From NCBI GenBank assembly GCA_020445145.1, contig JAGRHC010000020.1, positions 1 through 64,000 on the forward strand: DNA of 64,000 nt. The letters are read 5' to 3'. This document shows, one piece after another, positions 9,024 through 17,014 of this stretch. The stretch's first letter is position 1, and every line of letters starts with the position of its first letter. A program made the translations under genes and the position numbers. Below the pieces are notes generated by a model. The model ran no database searches. It saw only the letters and a program-made list of their open reading frames with translations, and was not told the origin of the DNA. The DNA comes from Alphaproteobacteria bacterium (GTDB taxonomy: Bacteria; Pseudomonadota; Alphaproteobacteria; Micavibrionales; Micavibrionaceae).

Positions 9024-10352
9024 ATGGTGAAGAAAGAACCGCAAATTGTGACTTTTGGTTGCCGGCTCAATGTTTATGAGTCTGAGGTGATGCGCGGGGC
9101 TGCGCGGAAGGCAGGGCTGGAGGATGCCATCATTTTCAATACGTGCGCGGTGACGAAGGAGGCAGAACGGCAGGCGCGGCAGGCTATACGGCGGGCGCGG
9201 CGGGAAAATCCGGAGGCGAAGATTATTGTCACGGGGTGCGGGGCGCAGATTGATCCGCAGAAATATGCCGGTATGAAGGAAGTTGATACGGTTCTTGGGA
9301 ATGATCTCAAGCTTAAGGAGGAGATTTGGCAGGGGTTGTTTCCCTCACCCTCCCCGGCTGATGCCGGCTCCCCTCCCTCTCCCTTGGGGGAGAGGGCCTT
9401 TGATGCGGCAGGGGAAGCAAAAATTCTGGTGAATGATATTATGGCAGTCAAGGAGACTGCCGGGCATTTGTTGAACGGGTTTGAGGATCGGTCGCGGGCG
9501 TTTTTGCAGGTGCAGAACGGGTGCGATCATCGCTGTACGTTTTGTATTATCCCCTATGGCCGCGGGAATTCCCGGAGTGTGCCGATGGGGGTGATTGCCG
9601 ATCAGGTACGGGAACTGGTGGCGCAGGGGTATAAAGAGGTCGTGTTCACCGGTGTGGATGTGACCTCTTACGGGCCGGATTTGCCGGGTCAGCCTAGTCT
9701 TGGGCAGATGATCCGGCGGGTGCTTGCTTTGGTGCCGGATTTGCCGCGGCTTCGTCTTTCGTCGCTGGACCCGGTGGAGATTGATGACGATATGTGGCGT
9801 TTGATTGCCGAAGAAGATCGCTTTATGCCGCATTTGCATCTGTCGGTGCAGGCGGGGGATGATTTGATTCTGAAGCGCATGAAGCGGCGGCATTTGCGGG
9901 ATGATGTGATCGCGGTGTGTGAGAAGGCGCGAGCTCTGCGGCCGGATATGGCGTTCGGGGCGGATATTATTGCTGGCTTTCCCACCGAGACCGAAGAGAT
10001 GTTTGCTCAGACGCTGGATCTGGTGGAGCGGTGTGATTTGACTTATTTGCATGTGTTTCCTTACTCCGAGCGGGACGGGACACCGGCGGCGCGGATTCCG
10101 GACAAGGTTCCGGTTCCTGTGCGTAAGGAGCGGGCCGGGCGATTACGGGCTTTGGGCGCTCGGCAGGTGGAGAAGAGATTGGCCGGGCATCACGGGCGTG
10201 TGTTTGATGTTCTGGTTGAGAAGGGATCGCTTGGCCGGGCACCTGATTTTTCAGCTGTCCGTGTGCCGGATGAATTTGCGGTTGGTTCTGTCGTACGTAT
10301 GTGCGTAACGGGGGATGATGGCGCTAGTCTTCTTGCAAAAAAAATTGCCTGA
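9024..10352 (+). CDS. mtaB: tRNA t6A37 methylthiotransferase MtaB
   Basis: About 442 residues. Radical SAM enzyme converting t6A37 to ms2t6A37. The N-terminal UPF0004 domain supplies cluster cysteines C13 (GCRLNVYESE), C41 (NTCAVT) and one in VTGCGAQ near 77; the radical SAM triad is in CDHRCTFC near residue 170. Between the two domains there is an in-frame Pro/Ser/Gly-rich insertion (about residues 108-133) encoded by a palindromic element (see 9342-9417). TTG, GTG and ATG occur in series at 9018-9026; I took the ATG. In operon with dapF. Confidence 0.95.
   Translation: MVKKEPQIVTFGCRLNVYESEVMRGAARKAGLEDAIIFNTCAVTKEAERQARQAIRRARRENPEAKIIVTGCGAQIDPQKYAGMKEVDTVLGNDLKLKEEIWQGLFPSPSPADAGSPPSPLGERAFDAAGEAKILVNDIMAVKETAGHLLNGFEDRSRAFLQVQNGCDHRCTFCIIPYGRGNSRSVPMGVIADQVRELVAQGYKEVVFTGVDVTSYGPDLPGQPSLGQMIRRVLALVPDLPRLRLSSLDPVEIDDDMWRLIAEEDRFMPHLHLSVQAGDDLILKRMKRRHLRDDVIAVCEKARALRPDMAFGADIIAGFPTETEEMFAQTLDLVERCDLTYLHVFPYSERDGTPAARIPDKVPVPVRKERAGRLRALGARQVEKRLAGHHGRVFDVLVEKGSLGRAPDFSAVRVPDEFAVGSVVRMCVTGDDGASLLAKKIA
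9342..9417 (+). repeat. Palindromic element inserted in frame within mtaB
   Basis: Contains two hairpins: CCGGC TGAT GCCGG (9354-9367) and CCCTCTCCC TTGG GGGAGAGGG (9375-9396, perfect 9-bp stem). It translates to SPSPADAGSPPSPLGERA, a Pro/Ser stretch with no place in the MtaB fold. C-rich on the + strand, in contrast to flanking G-rich coding sequence. It looks like a mobile palindromic repeat that spliced into the gene without breaking the frame, comparable in concept to Rickettsia palindromic elements. Boundaries are approximate. Confidence 0.7.
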
Positions 10353-10448
10353 AATTATGTCGAAAAGAGGTGCGTTTTGCCCTTAATAAGCCTATATTTT
10401 TGACTATACTATCTGTCTTGAGTGGATAACAGGAAAGGCTTTCGGATC

Positions 10449-11633
10449 ATGGTTTTCTGGCGCAAAAAGAACAATATCTCGCAACAGGAAGAAGAAGAAC
10501 GCGAAGAGCGGCTGTTTCATCCGCGCGGGGAGCCGGGTATAGAGCCGTCGACTGATGAGGTTGATGCCGGGCTTGATGAACATTTTCTTGATGATCTTGA
10601 AGAAACGGGGACTGAGATCCTAGATGAGCTTGATGAAATTCCGGTTCCGGATTCCTCGCCTCTTGAGAAAAGCCGCGAGAGTGAGGAGCTTAGCGATCAC
10701 TCCGAGGAAGGTGGCTGGTTTTCGCGGATGACGCGCGGCCTTAGTAAGTCTTCGGCGAAGATTACGCAAGGGCTTACGGATATTGTTACCAAAACCAAGC
10801 TGGATCAGGAGATGCTGGATTCTCTGGAGGAGATGCTTATTCAGGCTGATACGGGGCCGAAGACGGCGTCGGCTTTGATTGCCGATTTCTCGAAGGGGCG
10901 GTTTGGTAAGGATTTGAGCGAAGAGGAAATTCGCGGTGCGCTGGCGGACAGCGTTTCGAAGGTGCTTGCGCCGGTTGCGAAGCCTCTGGAGATTACAAAG
11001 CCTGCGGACGGGCCGTTTGTTTTGCTGGTTTGCGGCGTGAATGGCGCCGGGAAGACGACGACGATCGGCAAGTATGCGAACTATCTTCATAAACAGGAAG
11101 GAAAGTCCGTGATGATTGCGGCGGCGGATACGTTCCGGGCGGCTGCGATTGAGCAGCTAGCGGAATGGGCGAAGCGCGCAGATGCAAAAATCATGTCCAA
11201 AGAGGTCGGGGCGGACTCGGCTTCTGTGGCCTTTGAAGCTTATGAACAGGCCAAGGCGGAAGGCGTTGATGTTTTGATGATCGATACCGCCGGGCGATTG
11301 CAGAACAAGGCTAACTTGATGGCTGAGCTGGAGAAGATTATCCGGGTTTTGAAGAAGAAGGATGAAGCTATTCCGCATGCGGTGTTGCTGGTTCTGGATG
11401 CGACAACCGGGCAGAATGCGTTTTCGCAGCTTGAGACTTTCAAGAATGCGGTGGATGTGACTGGCTTGATTGTGACGAAACTGGATGGTACGGCGAAGGG
11501 CGGCGTTCTGGTTGGTCTCGCGGATCAGTTCGGTATTCCGGTTCATGCGATTGGCGTGGGCGAGGGGTTGCGTGATATGCAGCCGTTCTCGGCGGAGGAT
11601 TACGCGCGTTCCCTTATGGGCGTTGCTGCATAA
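10449..11633 (+). CDS. ftsY: Signal recognition particle receptor FtsY
   Basis: 394 residues. SRP-family GTPase that receives Ffh-ribosome complexes at the inner membrane. An acidic A-domain (about 1-90, with QQEEEEREER) precedes the NG domain with GVNGAGKTTTIGKYA, DTFRAAAIEQL, DTAGRLQNKANLM and TKLDGTAKGG. AGGAAAGG ten bases upstream picks the ATG at 10449 over a GTG at 10422. About 95 bp after mtaB; a possible own promoter (TTGACT at 10400) lies in the gap. Confidence 0.98.
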   Translation: MVFWRKKNNISQQEEEEREERLFHPRGEPGIEPSTDEVDAGLDEHFLDDLEETGTEILDELDEIPVPDSSPLEKSRESEELSDHSEEGGWFSRMTRGLSKSSAKITQGLTDIVTKTKLDQEMLDSLEEMLIQADTGPKTASALIADFSKGRFGKDLSEEEIRGALADSVSKVLAPVAKPLEITKPADGPFVLLVCGVNGAGKTTTIGKYANYLHKQEGKSVMIAAADTFRAAAIEQLAEWAKRADAKIMSKEVGADSASVAFEAYEQAKAEGVDVLMIDTAGRLQNKANLMAELEKIIRVLKKKDEAIPHAVLLVLDATTGQNAFSQLETFKNAVDVTGLIVTKLDGTAKGGVLVGLADQFGIPVHAIGVGEGLRDMQPFSAEDYARSLMGVAA

Positions 11634-11689
11634 AGTCACTGATTTTTCTGCGTTAATTGAAAATAAACGCTCCTAGGGCATTATAGGGC

Positions 11690-13201
11690 ATGGCCATCAA
11701 TACCGATTTTCTTAGAAGCCGTAAATTTACTGATCCTGACAAGGCTGTTGAAGCAGTTCAGAAGATTTACGATATGCATGTTGAGTATTTGCGCGAGTCT
11801 TTTCGGGCTTATGCAGCGGGGACGCTGCCTGCGGGGAAGCGTGTGAGTGCCTGTTATCCTTATGTGAAGATTACGACGCAAAGTGCGCGGCGCAGTGATA
11901 CCCGGTTTTCCTATGGTTTCGCTTCCAAGCCGGGGACGTATATGACGACCCTGACGCGGCCGGAATTGTTTCGGCATTATTATGGCGAGCAGTTCAGACT
12001 TTTGATTAAAAACCATGGCGGGCCGCTCGAGATCGGGGTTAGTGATACGCCTATTCCGATTCATTTTGCTTTGGGTGAAGATTTTCATCTGGAGCAGGAT
12101 CTGGTAGCCGATCAAGTCGGGGATTTACCGCTTTATTTTGATGTGCCCAATCTTGATATTCTTGATGACGAGATTGCGAATTCAACGTACATGCCGCGCT
12201 CTGATGCGCCGCGGCCCTTGTCGCTTTTTATTGCGCCGCGGGTGGATTTGAGTTTGCAGAGGCTTCGTCATTATTGCGGGACGGGGCCGCAGCACTTTCA
12301 GAATTATGTGCTGTTCACCAACTACCAGTTTTATATCGATGAGTTTATCGGGCTTTGTCATGAGATGATGCGGGGCACGAATGATCCGGAAATGAAGGCG
12401 CAGCGCCAGCAATATACGGCGTTTGTCGAGCCGGGGAACAAGATTACGCTCAATAAAAATGTGGAGCATCATGAGGAAAGCGGACGCGGAGGCGAATCTT
12501 TGGCCCGATTGCCGCAGATGCCGGCGTATCACCTGAAGCGCGCGGACGGGTCAGGGATTACGATGATTAATATCGGGGTCGGGCCGTCGAATGCGAAGAC
12601 GATTACGGACCATGTTGCGGTTTTGCGGCCTCATGCGTGGTTGATGCTGGGGCATTGTGCGGGACTGCGGAACTCCCAGAGGCTAGGGGATTATGTTCTT
12701 GCGCACGGGTATTTGCGCGATGATAATGTTCTTGATAGTTCCTTGCCGCCGGATATTCCTATCCCGGCGCTGGCTGAAGTCCAACAAGCTTTGGAGAAAG
12801 CAGTGGCGAAGGTTACAGGGAACGAAGGCTATGATCTCAAGAAGATTATGCGTACCGGGACGGTGGCGACGACGAGTGACCGGAACTGGGAGCTGCATTC
12901 GTTTTTGACGCAGAACAGGCGTTTGAGCCAGAGCCGGGCGATTGCGCTGGATATGGAGTCGGGGACGATTGCGGCAAACGGGTTCCGGTTCCGGGTGCCT
13001 TACGGGACGCTTTTGTGCGTGTCGGACAAGCCGCTGCACGGGCAGCTCAAGTTGCCGGGGATGGCGGATTCCTTCTATCGTGAGCGGGTGGAGCAGCATT
13101 TACAGATTGGTTTGCTGACGATGGAGATGCTTCGGGAGCTTTCCCCTGAGAAAATTCATAGTCGGAAACTGCGCAGTTTCGACGAGCCTGCCTTCCAGTA
13201 G
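11690..13201 (+). CDS. amn: AMP nucleosidase
   Basis: 503 residues. Hydrolyses AMP to adenine and ribose 5-phosphate, regulating adenylate pools. The N-terminal domain (to about 190) and the nucleoside-phosphorylase-like catalytic domain (INIGVGPSNAKTITDH, LGHCAGLRNSQRLGDYVLAHGY, ALDMESGTIAANGFRFRVPYGTLL) match full-length proteobacterial Amn. The C-terminus RSFDEPAFQ is where the family normally ends. The TAG stop is the first three bases of a long palindromic repeat, so that repeat inserted exactly at, or supplied, the stop codon. Confidence 0.96.
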   Translation: MAINTDFLRSRKFTDPDKAVEAVQKIYDMHVEYLRESFRAYAAGTLPAGKRVSACYPYVKITTQSARRSDTRFSYGFASKPGTYMTTLTRPELFRHYYGEQFRLLIKNHGGPLEIGVSDTPIPIHFALGEDFHLEQDLVADQVGDLPLYFDVPNLDILDDEIANSTYMPRSDAPRPLSLFIAPRVDLSLQRLRHYCGTGPQHFQNYVLFTNYQFYIDEFIGLCHEMMRGTNDPEMKAQRQQYTAFVEPGNKITLNKNVEHHEESGRGGESLARLPQMPAYHLKRADGSGITMINIGVGPSNAKTITDHVAVLRPHAWLMLGHCAGLRNSQRLGDYVLAHGYLRDDNVLDSSLPPDIPIPALAEVQQALEKAVAKVTGNEGYDLKKIMRTGTVATTSDRNWELHSFLTQNRRLSQSRAIALDMESGTIAANGFRFRVPYGTLLCVSDKPLHGQLKLPGMADSFYRERVEQHLQIGLLTMEMLRELSPEKIHSRKLRSFDEPAFQ

Positions 13202-13306
13202 ATCTGTTCTATTTTCACCATGGCTGCGTTGCAACTCCGCTTACGTATTAATTATACGCTGCGCGAAGCTGCGTCTGGCCATGTCAAAAATAGAACAGAT
13301 CTACTC
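13199..13306. repeat. 108-bp palindromic repeat A at the amn stop
   Basis: Outer arms TAGATCTGTTCTATTTT (13199-13215) and its exact complement (13290-13306), then CATGGC on both sides, less exact inner blocks (TGCGTTGCAACTCCGC against GCGCGAAGCTGCGTC) and a central CGTAT/ATACG around TTAATT. The whole folds into a single cruciform or RNA hairpin. The element starts on the amn TAG. It is not the end of the IS30-type element in any obvious way, since both arms lie on the same side of the transposase. Confidence 0.85.
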
Positions 13307-14430
13307 ATTTGCGTCTTACAAAAACGGGCACTGTCTATTCCCAAACGCGAAAAACGAGTATTTCCAATGCCTACAGGAAAGGAAGTTTTTGCAAATGGGA
13401 CAGAAAAAACATCACACTCACCTCTCACTTGAAGAGCGCAGGCAGATTTATCTGATGCTCGGCAGAAAAATGTCAGCCGTCGAGATAGCCAGGAAACTTG
13501 GCCGTCATCATTCCACGATATATCGTGAAATCAATCGAAATATGTATTACGAGGAAGATGATCATAAAATGAACGGTTATTATCCGCTGAATGCGCAGGA
13601 ATATTATAGGCGCAGACGTCAGAGTTTGCAGTTGCTCCGGCGGTATCCTGATCTCAAGGCCTTTGTGGTTGAAAAGATCAGAGAATACTGGTCACCAGAT
13701 CAGATTGCTGGATATTTGAAAGATATGGGCATTCGGATGTTTTATGCTTGTGCAGAGACGATTTACCGTTTCATTTACAGCACTGAAGGCAAAGAGCTGG
13801 GATTATATCGCTATTTGTTCAAAGGCCGGAAACACAGACGCAAAGCTTACAGCCGCAAACCGCGTGGTAATCGCGTACCGGAAGAATTTGGCATTGCGTT
13901 CAGGCCGGAGATTATCAGCACCCGCGAAACATATGGCCATTGGGAAGGCGACCTTATGATCTTCACGCGCAAAGAAGGCTCTAAATCCAACGTCACCAGT
14001 CTGATTGAACGCAAGAGCCGTTATACCATTTTGGCAAAGAATGATAATCGAAAGCCTGATCCAGTGGCCAAAACAATCATTAACAAGCTGTCTGACCTGC
14101 CGGATAAAATGATACAAACCATGACGCTTGATCGCGGCTTTGAATTTATGTCCTATCCCCTGCTCCGCAAGAAACTAGGAATGAAAACGTATTTTTGTGA
14201 TCCACAAGCGCCATGGCAAAAGGGAGCAGTTGAGTGCAATAACAATCGGATTAGACGTTTCCTGCCGAGAGAAATTGATCTGGATAGTGTTACTAACAGA
14301 GATTTACAGCGTATTTCAGACATAATGAACAATACACCGAGAAGATGCCTTGGATACAAAACACCAAAGGAGGTGTTTCATAAACAAATTTATGTTTAAA
14401 TAGCTTTATGTATGTAAGCACTTTTGCTTT
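13307..14430 (+). mobile_element. IS30-like insertion sequence, ends unresolved
   Basis: The transposase and its immediate flanks clearly form an insertion sequence, about 1.1 kb. I could not find a convincing pair of 20-30 bp terminal inverted repeats or a target duplication: the left flank is palindrome A, the right flank an A/T-rich stretch with a small palindrome (AAGCACTTTTGCTT, 14416-14429). The limits given are therefore estimates. Confidence 0.6.
13395..14399 (+). CDS. IS30-family transposase
   Basis: 334 residues. An N-terminal helix-turn-helix (HLSLEERRQIYLML and MSAVEIARKLGRHHSTIYRE, about 8-47) is followed by a DDE integrase core: GHWEGDLM (first Asp), TLDRGFEF (second Asp), and DPQAPWQKGAVECNNNRIRR (Glu) with the usual RFLPREIDL and NNTPRRCLGYKTP ending. 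Start chosen at 13395 because GGAAAGGAAG lies ten bases before it; an in-frame ATG at 13281 falls inside palindrome A. Frame is intact, so it could be active. Usage is more A-rich than neighbours. Confidence 0.93.
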   Translation: MGQKKHHTHLSLEERRQIYLMLGRKMSAVEIARKLGRHHSTIYREINRNMYYEEDDHKMNGYYPLNAQEYYRRRRQSLQLLRRYPDLKAFVVEKIREYWSPDQIAGYLKDMGIRMFYACAETIYRFIYSTEGKELGLYRYLFKGRKHRRKAYSRKPRGNRVPEEFGIAFRPEIISTRETYGHWEGDLMIFTRKEGSKSNVTSLIERKSRYTILAKNDNRKPDPVAKTIINKLSDLPDKMIQTMTLDRGFEFMSYPLLRKKLGMKTYFCDPQAPWQKGAVECNNNRIRRFLPREIDLDSVTNRDLQRISDIMNNTPRRCLGYKTPKEVFHKQIYV

Positions 14431-14920
14431 TAGAGATAAACGCGGTGTTGTCTTCCTGTGTCGTTTTTTTACGGCATGGTTTATATTAGCGTTTCTTTAT
14501 TTTTGTTATAATCTCATTACTCTGCCGAATACGTTTATAGCGTATGTTTATGTTTTCCCACTCTTTTTTGCAGCCCTTTTAGGGGTGTTACTAGTGTTTT
14601 CAAAAGATGATTGGTTTATGACTGCCGAGGATGCAGCCGCACAACGCGCATTAGAAAAACAACAAGGAATAGAAAAACCGGAATATAAACCCAAATCAGA
14701 TATGGAAAGATTGAAAATAGCATTGCCTGTCGCTGTGCTAGGGATATTTTGTGTCTATGCCGTTTTGGCATCTGTTAGTCATACCGGTGAGCTAAGAGAA
14801 ACCTTTTACTTTGAAAGCTATCTAGAAAAACAAGGGTATAAAAGATGCCCACAACGAGATATAAGCGCCTTCCTGATAAATAATAAAAAGCCTAAAATTG
14901 GATATTGCTACACGAAGTAA
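14408..14920 (+). CDS. Hypothetical membrane protein, 170 aa
   Basis: Unknown. Hydrophobic segments at about residues 17-38, 42-64 and 99-118, with a charged cytoplasmic-type loop between the second and third (AEDAAAQRALEKQQGIEKPEY is its core). The last 50 residues are basic and contain two cysteines. A+T-rich and codon use differ from the flanking core genes; it begins 9 bp after the transposase stop without a visible Shine-Dalgarno. It may have come with the insertion sequence or be older accessory material. A strong terminator follows. Confidence 0.55.
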   Translation: MYVSTFAFRDKRGVVFLCRFFTAWFILAFLYFCYNLITLPNTFIAYVYVFPLFFAALLGVLLVFSKDDWFMTAEDAAAQRALEKQQGIEKPEYKPKSDMERLKIALPVAVLGIFCVYAVLASVSHTGELRETFYFESYLEKQGYKRCPQRDISAFLINNKKPKIGYCYTK

Positions 14921-14948
14921 AGAAGCCGCCTAATCAGGCGGCTTCTTT
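14919..14948 (+). terminator. Rho-independent terminator
   Basis: Perfect 13-bp stem AAAGAAGCCGCCT / AGGCGGCTTCTTT with AATC loop, overlapping the stop codon of the membrane protein gene ending at 14920. Confidence 0.9.
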
Positions 14949-15014
14949 ACTTCAACGTATCAACATTCTACCATAGAGTATCGTTTCTTCGCATTTGGAT
15001 TAGAGATGTCAACA

Positions 15015-15041
15015 AAAGGCGCTGTGGATTGCAGCGCCTTT
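15015..15041 (-). terminator. Rho-independent terminator for the - gene at 15066
   Basis: Perfect 10-bp stem AAAGGCGCTG / CAGCGCCTTT, 7-base loop. On the - strand it is followed by a T-rich run (TTTTGTTG). Confidence 0.85.
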
Positions 15042-15065
15042 GGCATTCTATGGTGTGTTTTTTGT

Positions 15066-15338
15066 TTAGACGGTAATGTCTACGAGGGAGCCGCGGGACT
15101 TGTTGTCTGAATCGCTGTCACCTGAAGACAGGGAGTTTTGTACAACATTGAAGTTGTGCTTATTGGTTTCTGTGCCCTGTGAATTGCCGACAGGGGCGCC
15201 TTTGACCTGTATGTCACCACGCTCAGGCTTTTGATCCTGCTGGCGGACAACCTTGCTGTCGTCATTGTTCGAGCCCGGTTGATACGGTTGCGATAGAGGA
15301 ACCTGTTGTTGGCCAATACCGGCGAGTGCTCCTGACAT
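15066..15338 (-). CDS. Small hypothetical protein, 90 aa
   Basis: Unknown. Polar and low-complexity throughout (Gln, Ser, Asn, Asp, Gly), with no hydrophobic core, so probably disordered; ends in RGSLVDITV. That a disordered chain closes on a short hydrophobic-acidic peptide suggests a C-terminal docking or recognition tag, which is inference only. AGGG about ten bases before the ATG. It has its own terminator and a 333-bp upstream gap, so it is probably a stand-alone transcript. Confidence 0.6.
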   Translation of the reverse strand: MSGALAGIGQQQVPLSQPYQPGSNNDDSKVVRQQDQKPERGDIQVKGAPVGNSQGTETNKHNFNVVQNSLSSGDSDSDNKSRGSLVDITV

Positions 15339-15671
15339 ATTTGTGACCCTATATATGCGTTAAAAAGCTTTATACATCCAGTCTACACAAAAAATCTTAA
15401 TGAAAGATTTCTACTCTTATAGAATGACATGAAATTTTATAGACTTCAAATTCATTTTTTCTAATATTTCTTGATTACGTTAATAAAGTAGTAACCTTTT
15501 TTCTATATAAGAAGGGGCAAGGGAATAATAATCGATAACAATAATTACTTTTGTAAGGTTGGGGCGGTCTTCTTATTTCCAATAATTGTGGTCTGGGGAA
15601 GCGTTTATTTTTGTGCTTTCCTATGAAAATATGAGAAACTATAAACATGACGTATGTGTGGGGCAAAAATC
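15339..15671. other. Intergenic region, A/T-rich, divergent promoters expected
   Basis: 333 bp between two divergent genes. It contains a small inverted repeat (AAATCTT / AAGATTT, about 15391-15409) and many TATAAA-like stretches, but no -35/-10 pair I would trust. No small reading frame with a ribosome site is evident. Confidence 0.5.
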
Positions 15672-16808
15672 ATGGAACTGGAATATCACGGGAGGAACCC
15701 GGGCACAGCCCCGCTGTTGGCCGGAGTATATGACGCGGATAAATTATATGAGCTGGCGCGGAATCCGGCGCCGGCGGCCAGAGCGGATCTGGCACGCGTT
15801 GTTGCAGCTATTTTAGAAAAGGGGGTTAGTCCCCGGGAAAGCGAACTTGTCGCAGATGTTTTGATCGGTTTGATGCGTCAAGCCGAGAAGGATCTTCGCC
15901 AGGCATTATCAGAGCAGCTCTCCGTTATGGACAATGTTCCATTGCGCCTTGTTCTTCAACTTGCAAATGATGATATCGAGATTGCACGGCCTGTGTTGAT
16001 GCAGAGCACTGTCCTTGGCGATATGGATTTGATTTACATTATTAAATCAAAGCCGGCCTCTTATTGGCAGGCGATTGCGACGCGTCAGGCGCTGGGGGAT
16101 CAGGTGATTAATATTCTGGTGGAGACACGCGATTTTGATACGGCGGTGGCTTTGGCTGAGAATGAGGGGATTACGCTGACCGAGCGGGCGATTACCGTTC
16201 TTTCCGATCTTGCTCAGGGGCATGATGCTCTGGCGGCACCGCTTTTGCGCCGGGATGAGACTACACCTGATGTTGCTGCGCAGCTTTATAATTTTGTCGG
16301 GCAGCAGATCAAGCAATTTATTCTTCAGAATTACGATGTGGATACAGGCGCCATTTTGAGAGCGGTTGATCGTACTGTTCAGGAGTTCTCGGTTGAGGTG
16401 AAATCAGACGAAACCATGTGTCCTGAAGGGTATATGGTTCGTGCGGCTGAGGAGCTTATGGAGAAGGAATTGCTGACGGTCAAGCTTATGCTGGAAACGC
16501 TGCGCTGTGGTCATCTTCGGTCTTTTATTGCGCAATTTTCAGTCTTTACCGGGTTGCCGTCCAAGACTGTTGGAGAGCTTTTGCGTCAAAGTCATGGGCA
16601 GGGGCTTGCCGTTATTTGTAAGGCCTTTGGTGTTGCCAAGCATGATTTTGTTTCTTTGTTTATGTTGACCAATCGTGTGCGCAGTATGGGGGCGACGGTT
16701 GATCTGAAGGATATGACGCGGGCGATCGGATATTATAACCGTATTTCCGAGCATATGGCCGAGGAAATTTTGAATACCTCTATTCGCGTACAGAATCACG
16801 TCCACTGA
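15672..16808 (+). CDS. DUF2336 domain protein
   Basis: 378 residues, all-helical, of the DUF2336 family that is common in Alphaproteobacteria and often present in several copies. Function is unknown; the repeated helical hairpins resemble HEAT-type repeats. Supporting segments: VADVLIGLMRQAEKDLRQALSE pattern (about 60), VPLRLVLQLANDDIEIARPVL (about 95), RSFIAQFSVFTGLP and CKAFGVAKHDFVSLFML toward the C-terminus. GGGG nine bases upstream supports the ATG at 15672. Ends 34 bp before a strong terminator, so monocistronic. Confidence 0.85.
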   Translation: MELEYHGRNPGTAPLLAGVYDADKLYELARNPAPAARADLARVVAAILEKGVSPRESELVADVLIGLMRQAEKDLRQALSEQLSVMDNVPLRLVLQLANDDIEIARPVLMQSTVLGDMDLIYIIKSKPASYWQAIATRQALGDQVINILVETRDFDTAVALAENEGITLTERAITVLSDLAQGHDALAAPLLRRDETTPDVAAQLYNFVGQQIKQFILQNYDVDTGAILRAVDRTVQEFSVEVKSDETMCPEGYMVRAAEELMEKELLTVKLMLETLRCGHLRSFIAQFSVFTGLPSKTVGELLRQSHGQGLAVICKAFGVAKHDFVSLFMLTNRVRSMGATVDLKDMTRAIGYYNRISEHMAEEILNTSIRVQNHVH

Positions 16809-16842
16809 AATTTTTTGATTTTCTTTCCAGTCCAACTTTTCC

Positions 16843-16867
16843 GGCCCCTTTCCAGGGGCCTTTTTTT
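16843..16867 (+). terminator. Rho-independent terminator
   Basis: GGCCCCT / AGGGGCC stem (7 bp, perfect) with TTCC loop followed by seven T. Ends the DUF2336 transcript. Confidence 0.92.
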
Positions 16868-16870
16868 ATT

Positions 16871-16984
16871 TATAGTCATTCCACTTAAGAACAGGACAGG
16901 CCTGCAAATACAACCCCGCTGCGCTTCCGGTTCTCGCGGGGTTGTATTTTCGTCTCTGTCCTGATCTTAATTGAAACGACTATA
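16871..16984. repeat. 114-bp palindromic repeat B
   Basis: Nested inverted repeats: TATAGTC / GACTATA at the tips, TTAAGAACAGGACAG against CTGTCCTGATCTTAA (one mismatch), and AAATACAACCCCGC against GCGGGGTTGTATTT (perfect 14 bp) around a 16-base centre. It sits between the DUF2336 terminator and the Lgt-like operon. Architecture resembles palindrome A but sequence is unrelated. Such long interrupted palindromes are typical of non-autonomous (MITE-like or REP/BIME-like) intergenic repeats. Confidence 0.85.
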
Positions 16985-17014
16985 TACTCTGTCTCTTGTC
17001 CAGTTGGAGGATGA

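Noticed and set aside
13281-13394. N-terminal extension of the IS30 transposase
   Set aside because: Begins in palindrome A, lacks homology to IS30 N-termini; the ATG at 13395 has a good ribosome site.
13199-16984. CRISPR array from paired repeats
   Set aside because: Repeats A and B are single palindromes of different sequence, with no regular spacers and no cas genes.
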